Source: JBFISM01 sp041608535
Lineage (GTDB): Bacteria; Actinomycetota; Acidimicrobiia; Spongiisociales; UBA5794
Length of the DNA stretch: 6,474 nt
NCBI GenBank assembly: GCA_041608535.1
Contig: JBFISM010000172.1
Span: 1-6,474, forward strand
Direction: 5' to 3'
The notes under the pieces were generated by a model. That model saw nothing but the letters and a program-made list of their open reading frames with translations. It was not told the origin of the DNA and searched no databases. Positions 1-4,976 of the stretch are shown in pieces. Both the position numbers and the translations under genes were made by a program. The stretch's first letter is position 1. The number at the start of each line of letters is the position of its first letter.

Positions 1-82
1 CCACATCAGTCACCGCCGCCCCACCAAGAACCTCCAACACCGCCGCAAACCGCTGCTCCACAACACCCAACTCCACCAACAC
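1..82 (-). CDS. IS481-type transposase/integrase, N-terminal fragment (runs off the left edge)
   Basis: Only the first 27 residues are inside the window, reading MLVELGVVEQRF...VLGGAAVTDV. This matches the opening of IS481-family DDE transposases, where a V-V-E-Q-R-[YF]-x-A-V-[LM] helix and a V-T-[DE]-V segment begin the N-terminal helix-turn-helix that binds the element ends. The DDE catalytic domain would lie left of base 1 and cannot be checked. I chose the GTG start at 82-80 because AGGAGG sits at 94-89, six bases upstream; the frame continues upstream to a stop but offers no better start. The family call rests on a short stretch. Intactness of the element is unknown. Confidence 0.75.
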   Translation of the reverse strand, partial: MLVELGVVEQRFAAVLEVLGGAAVTDV

Positions 83-88
83 AGCCAA

Positions 89-94
89 CCTCCT
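89..94 (-). promoter_or_regulatory. Ribosome binding site of the transposase
   Basis: AGGAGG on the minus strand, six bases before a GTG codon. It decides the start of the partial transposase gene, which has no ATG in the right place. Confidence 0.7.
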
Positions 95-123
95 CCGACG
101 CTCGGAGAAGGATGAAACCGGAA

Positions 124-184
124 GGTGTCACCCAGGAACCGGTGTTGCCCAGAAACCGGAACCGCGTCCAAGAACTGTCACACA
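124..184. repeat. Iterated repeats at the probable end of the IS481-type element
   Basis: Two adjacent 17-bp units, GGTGTCACCCAGGAACC (124-140) and GGTGTTGCCCAGAAACC (141-157), differ at three positions. A third, weaker copy follows (158-176, ending GTCCAAGAACT). Read on the minus strand, the block begins TGTGTGACAGTTC at 184, the TG-type terminus expected of many insertion sequences, and leads into the transposase gene. I infer that this is the element's end with several transposase-binding sites. The outer boundary near 184 is not confirmed, because the other end lies outside the window. Confidence 0.45.
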
Positions 185-304
185 CCAACCGGAGCCACGA
201 TGTCCATCATGAACCGAAGCAGCACAGTCCATTTCGGAGGTGAGCGTCCACCGTCAGCGTCACCGAAACCATCTGGGCGCTCACCACCACCACGCTGAGA
301 TGCG
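185..304. other. Intergenic stretch without recognised features
   Basis: Between the presumed IS end and the tRNA terminator I see no convincing reading frame, RNA gene or repeat. Confidence 0.5.
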
Positions 305-331
305 AAAAACCCTTGCGGTGCAAGGGCTTTT
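305..331 (-). terminator. Intrinsic terminator of tRNA-fMet
   Basis: A 7-bp stem (CCCTTGC at 310-316 with GCAAGGG at 320-326) closes a 3-base loop. It is extended by A/T pairs on the outside after one mismatch. On the minus strand the stem is followed by TTTTT, a classic U-tract, a few bases after the tRNA 3' end. The outer A/T arms could also make it work weakly on the plus strand. Confidence 0.8.
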
Positions 332-337
332 CGGTAG

Positions 338-411
<74 letters not shown>

Positions 412-422
412 TCGCAGGCGCC

Positions 423-431
423 ATTGTATCA
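423..431 (-). promoter_or_regulatory. Extended -10 promoter for tRNA-fMet
   Basis: The minus strand reads TGATACAAT, an extended -10 (TG-N-TANNNT). It ends 11 bases before the tRNA 5' end, so transcription would start a few bases ahead of the mature tRNA. No good -35 hexamer is visible at the normal distance, as is usual for extended -10 promoters. Confidence 0.6.
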
Positions 432-513
432 CCCGTTGCGGCCTGCAGCGCGGGCGGTACGACGGTACGTTCGAGAAGCAAGACGTGAGACTGCGAAAGA
501 GGAGATGATCGAC

Positions 514-747
514 ATGGTGCGGCGGCCCACCGTTCCGATGGCAGACGACGTGCGGCGGTCCATCGAAGACGCCGGTCTCGTGGCGGACTACGAGGAGCGG
601 CCTCGCTACCAGCGCAACGACTACCTCGGATGGATCGAGCGAGCCAAGCGACCGGAGACCCGCCAGAAGCGTATCGAGCAGATGCTCGACGAGCTGCGGC
701 GTGGCGGCGTGTACATGAACATGAAGCACGCGCCCAGCAAGAAATGA
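514..747 (+). CDS. Small YdeI/OmdA-domain protein
   Basis: This encodes 77 residues. Residues 9-65 match the short C-terminal domain of the YdeI/OmpD-associated (OmdA, PF13376) family: a helix DDVRRSIEDAGL, then Y-x-R-x-x-Y-L-x-W-I-E-x-A-K-R-P-E-T-R and a basic helix QKRIEQMLDELRRG. The domain is usually attached to a larger N-terminal part; here it stands alone, as in many actinobacterial proteins. Members are linked by name to bacteriocin protection, but the biochemical role is not established. I chose ATG 514 because AAAGAGGAG ends at 504, nine bases upstream; ATG 505 is too close to that site, and the longer frame from TTG 424 adds only a low-complexity Arg/Ala stretch without a ribosome site. 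The stop codon lies inside a 15-bp tandem array. No signal peptide or membrane segment is seen. Confidence 0.8.
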   Translation: MVRRPTVPMADDVRRSIEDAGLVADYEERPRYQRNDYLGWIERAKRPETRQKRIEQMLDELRRGGVYMNMKHAPSKK

Positions 748-797
748 CCCCGCAGAAGATGTCCCGGCAATACGTGGCCCGGCAAGAAATGATGACG
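738..797. repeat. Degenerate 15-bp tandem array (four units)
   Basis: The four head-to-tail units are CAAGAAATGACCCCG (738-752), CAGAAGATGTCCCGG (753-767), CAATACGTGGCCCGG (768-782) and CAAGAAATGATGACG (783-797). The consensus is roughly CAAGAAATGNCCCGG. The first unit contains the stop codon of the YdeI-domain gene, and the array ends just before the hsp20 -35 box. It could come from replication slippage at the 3' end of the coding region, or be a set of protein-binding sites. Confidence 0.6.
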
Positions 798-803
798 GAT
801 CTC

Positions 804-831
804 TTGACACGCAGCGTCTCGGGAATAAAAT
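804..831 (+). promoter_or_regulatory. Sigma70-type promoter of hsp20
   Basis: TTGACA (804-809) and TAAAAT (826-831) are separated by 16 bp. The -35 is perfect and the -10 is one base from consensus. The predicted start is near 838, giving a leader of about 125 bases before the hsp20 ATG. Direction and position fit the chaperone gene, and no other gene lies between. Confidence 0.75.
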
Positions 832-858
832 ATGAGTCGTACAGGCTTAGATTCTGTG

Positions 859-896
859 CAGTTGGGTACATGAGAAACAGTTGGGTACATGAGAAA
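859..896. repeat. Perfect 19-bp tandem duplication in the hsp20 leader
   Basis: CAGTTGGGTACATGAGAAA occurs at 859-877 and again at 878-896 with no mismatch, and the next two bases (CA) continue the period. It lies downstream of the predicted start of transcription, so it would be part of the mRNA leader. Each copy has an ATG, but the two are in different frames and neither has a ribosome site. It is not the HspR/HAIR operator (CTTGAGT-N7-ACTCAAG). Possible roles are a tandem protein-binding site, an RNA element, or an old transposon end. Confidence 0.85.
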
Positions 897-963
897 CATG
901 CGCCCGACGCACACGAGAGAGCAACGCAACCACAAGAGAGCAGCAAGGAGGGAACGTACACCC

Positions 964-1362
964 ATGCGATTCTTCGATCCTTTCGCAGACTTCGATCGAT
1001 TCAGCCAATTTGCGCGCACTGGTGGCTTCATGCCGATGGATGTCTACGAGCATGACGATGAGTTCGTCGTCAAGTTCGATCTCGCCGGCATCAATCCCGA
1101 TGACATCGACATCACCGTCGAGAACCAGATGCTCACGCTCACCGTGGAGCGGCCGGTCGAGGACACCGAAGGTGTCAACTGGCTGGTCCGGGAGCGGCCG
1201 TCCGGCAAGCACAGCCGCCAGCTGCGGCTCGGGGCTGCCCTCGATGCCGGCAACATCGATGCGTCCTACGACCAGGGCGTGCTGACGGTGACGATTCCGA
1301 TGCGCGAGGAGGCCAAGCCACAGCGCATCTCGGTGAAGGCGCAGCAGCCGGCCCTCACCTGA
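964..1362 (+). CDS. Small heat-shock protein (Hsp20/alpha-crystallin family)
   Basis: The 132-residue product has the standard small-heat-shock layout. A short N-terminal arm (MRFFDPFADFDRF) is followed by the alpha-crystallin domain at about residues 23-113, beginning MPMDVYEHDDEFVVKFDLAGI and holding the signature A-x-x-x-x-G-V-L at residues 100-107. A C-terminal I-x-V motif (residues 122-124) normally docks into a neighbouring dimer. Such proteins are ATP-independent cytoplasmic holdases that bind unfolding proteins and hand them to DnaK/ClpB. ATG 964 is preceded by AAGGAGG at 945-951, spaced 12 bases, somewhat long. An in-frame ATG at 889 would add 25 basic, unstructured residues and lacks a ribosome site. 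A strong promoter, long leader and following terminator make it a single-gene unit. No HAIR or CIRCE operator is visible. Confidence 0.93.
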   Translation: MRFFDPFADFDRFSQFARTGGFMPMDVYEHDDEFVVKFDLAGINPDDIDITVENQMLTLTVERPVEDTEGVNWLVRERPSGKHSRQLRLGAALDAGNIDASYDQGVLTVTIPMREEAKPQRISVKAQQPALT

Positions 1363-1385
1363 CAAGCACCGAATACGAGACTCCA

Positions 1386-1413
1386 GGGACCCCCGGCATC
1401 GGGGGTCCCTTTT
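1386..1413 (+). terminator. Intrinsic terminator of hsp20
   Basis: A perfect 10-bp stem, GGGACCCCCG (1386-1395) with CGGGGGTCCC (1400-1409), closes a GCAT loop and is followed by TTTTCGTTT. It begins 23 bases after the hsp20 stop. Confidence 0.93.
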
Positions 1414-1485
1414 CGTTTGCCCGCACAGGCTTTGAGCCGGTAGCACCAGTGATCCGATCGTCGTCCGCCACTACCGTTCCCGACC

Positions 1486-3138
1486 ATGACCGCTCGCTCT
1501 CGCCGTACCGCGCATCGCGTCATCGTCGCTCTTCTGGTGGGTCTCATCGGTTCGGCATGCGGTGCGGCTCCAGAGGACGGTGTCGTCGAACCCCTGCCTG
1601 CTGAGACGACCACGACGCTCGTCTCCCCTATCGACGTGACGCCGGAGGAGCGGGTGGCGCTCGCCGCGTCGCAGATCGAGAACCTCGACACGTTCCGATT
1701 CCGGGTGCGAGTCGAGGCAGCGGCCGCCGCAGACGACGTCGTTCCGTTCGACCTTCTCGTCATCGAAGCCGACGGCGCCGTCGACGTTGCCGGCGATCGA
1801 TCGACCACTCACATCGTGTACACCGAGGGTCTCTTCGCCGCAGCAGGCGACGACGTACCCAACTTCACGGACGAGATCCGCATCGGTGACGATCTCTACC
1901 AACGTGGATATCACGGCTTCAGCGCCTTCACCACCCACGGGGACCATGACGCGTGGTACCAGTCGGCGGGCGACGGCTTTGGCGCCGACGCCGGGCTCAT
2001 CGGGCTGATCGAAGAGACGGCTGTGGCGGATCTCCTCGCAGCCGCGGACGATGTGACCGACCTCGGGACGGAAACGCTCAGCGACGTGACGGTGACCCAT
2101 CTCCGCGCATCTCTGGAGCGCACCACCTTGGCCGAGGTGGCCGAGAACCACCCCGGTTCCATCGCCGATCTCGACCTGGACGCAGGCGGGCCGGCGGCGG
2201 TGTTCGACACGTGGATCGACGATGACGGGTTGACCCACCGGCTGACGCTCACCGTCGACGAGCCCTTTGCCGGCATCGCCGACTACGCCTTCGAGATCGA
2301 CCTCTTCGACTTCGGCGCTCCGCTCGACATCAGCGCCCCCGCGGAGTACATCGAAACGCCGAACACGAACATTGACCCGGACATGTCGAGCGAACTGTCG
2401 GCCGAAACCACAGAGATCAAGCCGGGACCGGACGGCACTCTGCTGCGGCTCAACGTGCGCGAGGGCGATCGCGAGCTACAGCTCAGCATCGAGGACAACG
2501 GTCGAGTCGTCGCTGTCACCGACACCTCGATCCTCGCCACCCCGGACGACTACCGGACCTGGCAGATCAGTCCCACCGCTGTGGACATCCTGGTGACCCT
2601 GGTCGAGGCCTCCGAACTGCTCGACCATCCGGAGGCCAATCTGCAGTTCGGTCCGGAGACGGACGGTCTCTACAACAGCGCAGCGATCTTCTACAACGAC
2701 GGGTTCGTGCTCGAGATGGACGGCCTGGGTCGAACCGAGGGGTTCACGGAGGAGCAGATGACGTCACGTCTCGAGTTCGAGAGCCTGGTGGAACAGCTAC
2801 AGGACATGAGCTGGCTCGGAGACCAGGTGGTGACGGACCCGGCGCCGTTCGTACCCGACGGACTCACGCTGCTCGCCAGCCCGGCGACACCGGGACGGGG
2901 ACCGGTGTCCCCGTGGCCGTTGGCCGTGAGCATCGAAGAATTGGCCGCCGAACCGGTGAACGATCCCACATGGGCGGGTCTACCGCTGTGTGTCTACGGC
3001 GATCAGGTGGGCCCGGTTTTCGCCCTGACCGAACAGGTCGGCGCCAACCTCCTCGTCGACGACGGCACCCAGACCTGGGACATCCTCGTCCGCCCGCACC
3101 TACCCGGCTACCGGTTGTACGGCGATCCCTGCCCCTGA
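1486..3138 (+). CDS. Two-part secreted lipoprotein; N-terminal half LprG/LppX-like
   Basis: The 550-residue product starts with an Arg-rich n-region, a hydrophobic stretch (residues 12-22) and Cys25 in a relaxed lipobox (LIGSAC), so it should be exported and lipid-anchored. Residues 28-47 form an acidic/Thr-rich linker. About 55-290 resembles the LolA/LppX-LprG type of lipid-binding beta sheet: a helix ERVALAASQIENLDTFRF, strands, W157YQS, and TWIDDDGLTHRLTLTV. About 304-440 is a second region I cannot assign (LLRLNVREGDRELQLSIEDNGRVV, then PTAVDILVTLVEA). The tail has two cysteines, C502 and C549, that could form a disulfide. There is no Shine-Dalgarno before ATG 1486; TACCGT at 1472-1477 could be a -10 giving a leaderless transcript, but that is weak. 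Family members move or bind cell-envelope lipids; the substrate here is unknown. It is transcribed toward, and ends convergent with, the membrane-protein operon. Confidence 0.82.
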   Translation: MTARSRRTAHRVIVALLVGLIGSACGAAPEDGVVEPLPAETTTTLVSPIDVTPEERVALAASQIENLDTFRFRVRVEAAAAADDVVPFDLLVIEADGAVDVAGDRSTTHIVYTEGLFAAAGDDVPNFTDEIRIGDDLYQRGYHGFSAFTTHGDHDAWYQSAGDGFGADAGLIGLIEETAVADLLAAADDVTDLGTETLSDVTVTHLRASLERTTLAEVAENHPGSIADLDLDAGGPAAVFDTWIDDDGLTHRLTLTVDEPFAGIADYAFEIDLFDFGAPLDISAPAEYIETPNTNIDPDMSSELSAETTEIKPGPDGTLLRLNVREGDRELQLSIEDNGRVVAVTDTSILATPDDYRTWQISPTAVDILVTLVEASELLDHPEANLQFGPETDGLYNSAAIFYNDGFVLEMDGLGRTEGFTEEQMTSRLEFESLVEQLQDMSWLGDQVVTDPAPFVPDGLTLLASPATPGRGPVSPWPLAVSIEELAAEPVNDPTWAGLPLCVYGDQVGPVFALTEQVGANLLVDDGTQTWDILVRPHLPGYRLYGDPCP

Positions 3139-3157
3139 GATCAAGCGCACTCAGAGT

Positions 3158-3173
3158 ACGGCGACGACGCCGT
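3158..3173 (+). terminator. Small hairpin after the lipoprotein gene
   Basis: ACGGCG (3158-3163) and CGCCGT (3168-3173) form a perfect 6-bp stem with a 4-base loop, 20 bases after the stop codon. No U-tract follows, so a terminator role is tentative. Confidence 0.3.
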
Positions 3174-3223
3174 CGGAGCGGATGTGTATCACCCTTCCCC
3201 CGGCGAATACGAGACACGCGGCG

Positions 3224-3255
3224 GCGCCGGTCTGCGAGGGGAAGCAGACCGGCGC
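3224..3255. terminator. Shared hairpin between convergent genes
   Basis: A perfect 12-bp GC-rich stem, GCGCCGGTCTGC (3224-3235) with GCAGACCGGCGC (3244-3255), closes an 8-base loop. It lies between the lipoprotein stop and the stop of the minus-strand membrane gene. Neither side has a run of T, the I-shaped type common in high-GC actinobacteria, so it could serve both strands. Confidence 0.65.
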
Positions 3256-3270
3256 TCGCTGCCGGATGGC

Positions 3271-3885
3271 TTAGCCGGTGCGCACCAGCTCGCGTGCCCG
3301 ACCCGTCTGATAGCGGATGACGGTGATGATCGCCGCCAACCCGAAGGCGATGCTGAGCAGGTACACGCCAACACCGAGGCGCCGGACACCCTCGAGCACG
3401 TCGAACGCCGCTTCACCATCGGCCACGGTCGTAGAACCGGAAGCCACGGATGCGGCGAAGACGAGATGAACGATCGATGCGATCACGACCGTCATCATTG
3501 CCATCAGCATCAGCACGATGAACGCCCGCACCGTTGCCGGGAAGGCAAGCACCCTGATCTCGTTGCCGAGTGCCGCTTGCATCGAGCCACCCCCGGTGCG
3601 GAACACGCCGAGGATCCTCGCGATCGCAAAGCTGATCGCAGCGAACACCGCGGCGAAGCCGATGAACATGAGGCCCGCCTGCAGATGGCGGGAGCTCAGC
3701 AGCGTCGACCCCGCAGCGCCGTCGGCCACCTGCCCAGTGCGGACGATGGCCACGGTGAAGGCAGCGGCGAATGCCACGAGCGCCATCACCCACATGGGGG
3801 CCCACAGCTTCGCACCGAGCTTCTGCGGCAGGATCATGCCTGGGGCTCTGTCGTATTGCTTGGTTTGGAAGGTCGCTGTCGTCAT
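3271..3885 (-). CDS. Four-helix membrane protein, paralogue of its upstream neighbour
   Basis: The family is not recognised. The 204-residue product has a short cytoplasmic-type N-terminus and four membrane segments, at about 28-49, 68-93, 118-142 and 165-191, arranged as two hairpins. A conserved block at about 90-107 joins them (ILGVFRTGGGSMQAALG). It aligns with the last two-thirds of the preceding gene's product: KLWAP with KVMWAP, FRTGGGSMQAALG with LREGGGRVQASLG, and similar C-termini (RARELVRTG and RIRQLVTLGA). It has no ATPase, protease or obvious metal site. The ATG is preceded by AAGGAG six bases upstream (minus strand), inside the 12-bp gap after the neighbour's stop, so the two genes form an operon and the products may act together. 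Transport, sensing or a structural role cannot be distinguished from sequence. Confidence 0.85.
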   Translation of the reverse strand: MTTATFQTKQYDRAPGMILPQKLGAKLWAPMWVMALVAFAAAFTVAIVRTGQVADGAAGSTLLSSRHLQAGLMFIGFAAVFAAISFAIARILGVFRTGGGSMQAALGNEIRVLAFPATVRAFIVLMLMAMMTVVIASIVHLVFAASVASGSTTVADGEAAFDVLEGVRRLGVGVYLLSIAFGLAAIITVIRYQTGRARELVRTG

Positions 3886-3897
3886 GGTGATCTCCTT

Positions 3898-4815
3898 TCA
3901 GGCACCCAGCGTCACGAGCTGGCGGATTCGGTGGAACTGGAACCCGAGCGCGGTGCCGATGGTGGCGAGCGCCATCACGATCCCAGCGAGCAAGAGGCCG
4001 AGCCCGATCTCGCGGAACGGACCGAGGAAGGCGAACCACGTCGCTGGGTTGCTCACGCCATTGGCCACGACGAGATAGAGCACGAATTGGGCGATGGAGA
4101 CCATCAGCCCCAACATCATCAACGCCATGAACACTTTGGCCGTCGTGGGCATACGCAGCGTCTGCACGGTCACACCGAGCGACGCCTGCACCCTGCCACC
4201 GCCTTCGCGAAGCGACGCCAGGATCGTGGCGAGGAGGAACGAGATTCCCGACAGCAACAACCCCTCACCGAGGAACTGCAGACCCTGCGTCCACGCCGCG
4301 GCGGCTGCCGATGCACTGTCTCCGGCCCACGCCAGCGAGACGATGAACCCGCCGATGACCGCCATGGCGCCCATGGCGAGCAGCGGCGCCCACATCACCT
4401 TTGCCATACGGTGAATGGGCAATGGCTTCGGTTCCCCGGCGGTGGTCCGGGCGACACCGTACGGTGTCCGCAGGGTGGCGCCCACGGCCGGGCCGGGCGA
4501 CGCCGGCGCCCGCAACCGGGGTAGCGAGTCCTGGACACTGTCGATGCGGTGCCACAACCGAACCAGGATCCCGATGAGGATCACTGCGATACCGAGCTTG
4601 ACCGTGCCGAACCCGAGCGTGGTCAGCCCGAAGGTCCATGCCAGCGTGTCAGCCGCATCGGCCGCACCGGCTACGGCAAGATTGCCGATGAACGCCACGG
4701 TGACCAGCAGGACGCCGAGCACGCCGAGCCCGAGCCCGAGCTTGCGGTGCCGTGTTTCAGCGAGTGGAGCTACACCTGCCACGGGGCGGGTGAGCGATTG
4801 GATGGATGTCGCCAT
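3898..4815 (-). CDS. Six-helix membrane protein made of three repeated hairpins
   Basis: The family is not recognised. The 305-residue product has membrane segments at about 27-49, 64-87, 142-164, 179-201, 227-250 and 267-291, and a Pro/Ala-rich soluble linker at about 92-138. The even helices belong to one repeat: LGFGTVKLGIAVILIGIL (67-84), LGEGLLLSGISFLLATIL (182-199) and IGLGLLLAGIVMALATIG (270-287). The first two copies align without gaps from G50 and G165, including W60-T and W175-T. The last two hairpins are the part shared with the downstream 204-residue protein, including the R-x-GGG-x-x-Q-A-x-LG block after helix 4. ATG 4815 has GAGAGGAG ending five bases upstream. It is the first gene of the operon, divergent from the ArsR-SRPBCC gene, and so a plausible target of that repressor. 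The N-terminal hairpin and linker look like an extra copy added to a four-helix ancestor. Confidence 0.85.
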   Translation of the reverse strand: MATSIQSLTRPVAGVAPLAETRHRKLGLGLGVLGVLLVTVAFIGNLAVAGAADAADTLAWTFGLTTLGFGTVKLGIAVILIGILVRLWHRIDSVQDSLPRLRAPASPGPAVGATLRTPYGVARTTAGEPKPLPIHRMAKVMWAPLLAMGAMAVIGGFIVSLAWAGDSASAAAAAWTQGLQFLGEGLLLSGISFLLATILASLREGGGRVQASLGVTVQTLRMPTTAKVFMALMMLGLMVSIAQFVLYLVVANGVSNPATWFAFLGPFREIGLGLLLAGIVMALATIGTALGFQFHRIRQLVTLGA

Positions 4816-4828
4816 GATGACTCCTCTC

Positions 4829-4846
4829 TATCGACGACTCTCGATA
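4829..4846. repeat. Inverted repeat near the membrane operon start
   Basis: TATCGA (4829-4834) and TCGATA (4841-4846) flank six bases, 14 bases or more upstream of ATG 4815. It would lie in the leader or core promoter of the membrane operon and might bind a regulator. It is short enough to be chance. Confidence 0.35.
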
Positions 4847-4897
4847 TGAGGAACGCATGGTCGGGCGGCGATCCGGGTCGACTGTCTCCGAATCGAC

Positions 4898-4918
4898 GAT
4901 TGTCGGGTGCCGACAATC
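4898..4918. promoter_or_regulatory. Perfect 9-3-9 palindrome, candidate operator
   Basis: GATTGTCGG (4898-4906) is followed after GTG by its exact reverse complement (4910-4918). It lies in the divergent spacer, about 80 bases upstream of the membrane operon start codon and 20 bases upstream of the ArsR -35. It has no T-run and no gene ending nearby, so a terminator is unlikely. Its sequence differs from the palindrome in the ArsR promoter, which suggests a second regulator or a different binding mode. Confidence 0.55.
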
Positions 4919-4938
4919 TGAGGGAAACAGTCGCCCGC

Positions 4939-4968
4939 TTGACATGTGAGTATTCACTCACATATCAT
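4939..4968 (+). promoter_or_regulatory. Promoter of the ArsR-SRPBCC gene, leaderless
   Basis: TTGACA (4939-4944) and TATCAT (4963-4968) are separated by 18 bp. Transcription would start about 6-9 bases later, at or next to the GTG at 4977, and there is no Shine-Dalgarno, so the mRNA is probably leaderless. This is common in actinobacteria. Confidence 0.7.
4944..4963. promoter_or_regulatory. ArsR-type operator between -35 and -10
   Basis: ATGTGAGT (4944-4951) and its exact reverse complement (4956-4963) flank ATTC. The 20-bp palindrome fills the promoter spacer and overlaps the edges of both hexamers, so a bound dimer would block RNA polymerase. Size, symmetry and location next to the ArsR start codon fit autorepression; which protein binds is inferred. 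Confidence 0.7.
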
Positions 4969-4976
4969 CCAACGGT

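Noticed and set aside
424..513. Longer start (TTG 424) for the YdeI-domain gene
   Set aside because: It lacks a Shine-Dalgarno, begins inside the tRNA promoter and adds only a basic low-complexity stretch; ATG 514 has a good ribosome site.
859..896. HspR (HAIR) operator upstream of hsp20
   Set aside because: The CTTGAGT-N7-ACTCAAG pattern is not present; the element is a direct repeat, not an inverted one.
738..898. CRISPR array from the 15-bp and 19-bp repeats
   Set aside because: The repeats are directly adjacent without unique spacers, too short, and no cas genes are nearby.
889..963. N-terminal extension of Hsp20 from ATG 889
   Set aside because: The ATG is inside the tandem repeat and has no ribosome site. 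The added residues are unlike any Hsp20 N-terminus.
1471..2238. A 255-codon open frame on the minus strand
   Set aside because: It is a shadow of the lipoprotein gene, with no recognisable motif or ribosome site.
3184..4524. A 446-codon open frame on the plus strand across the membrane genes
   Set aside because: It is antisense to two membrane genes with good ribosome sites. Its product is low-complexity (His, Arg, Glu, Asp) and resembles no fold; long antisense frames are common in high-GC DNA.
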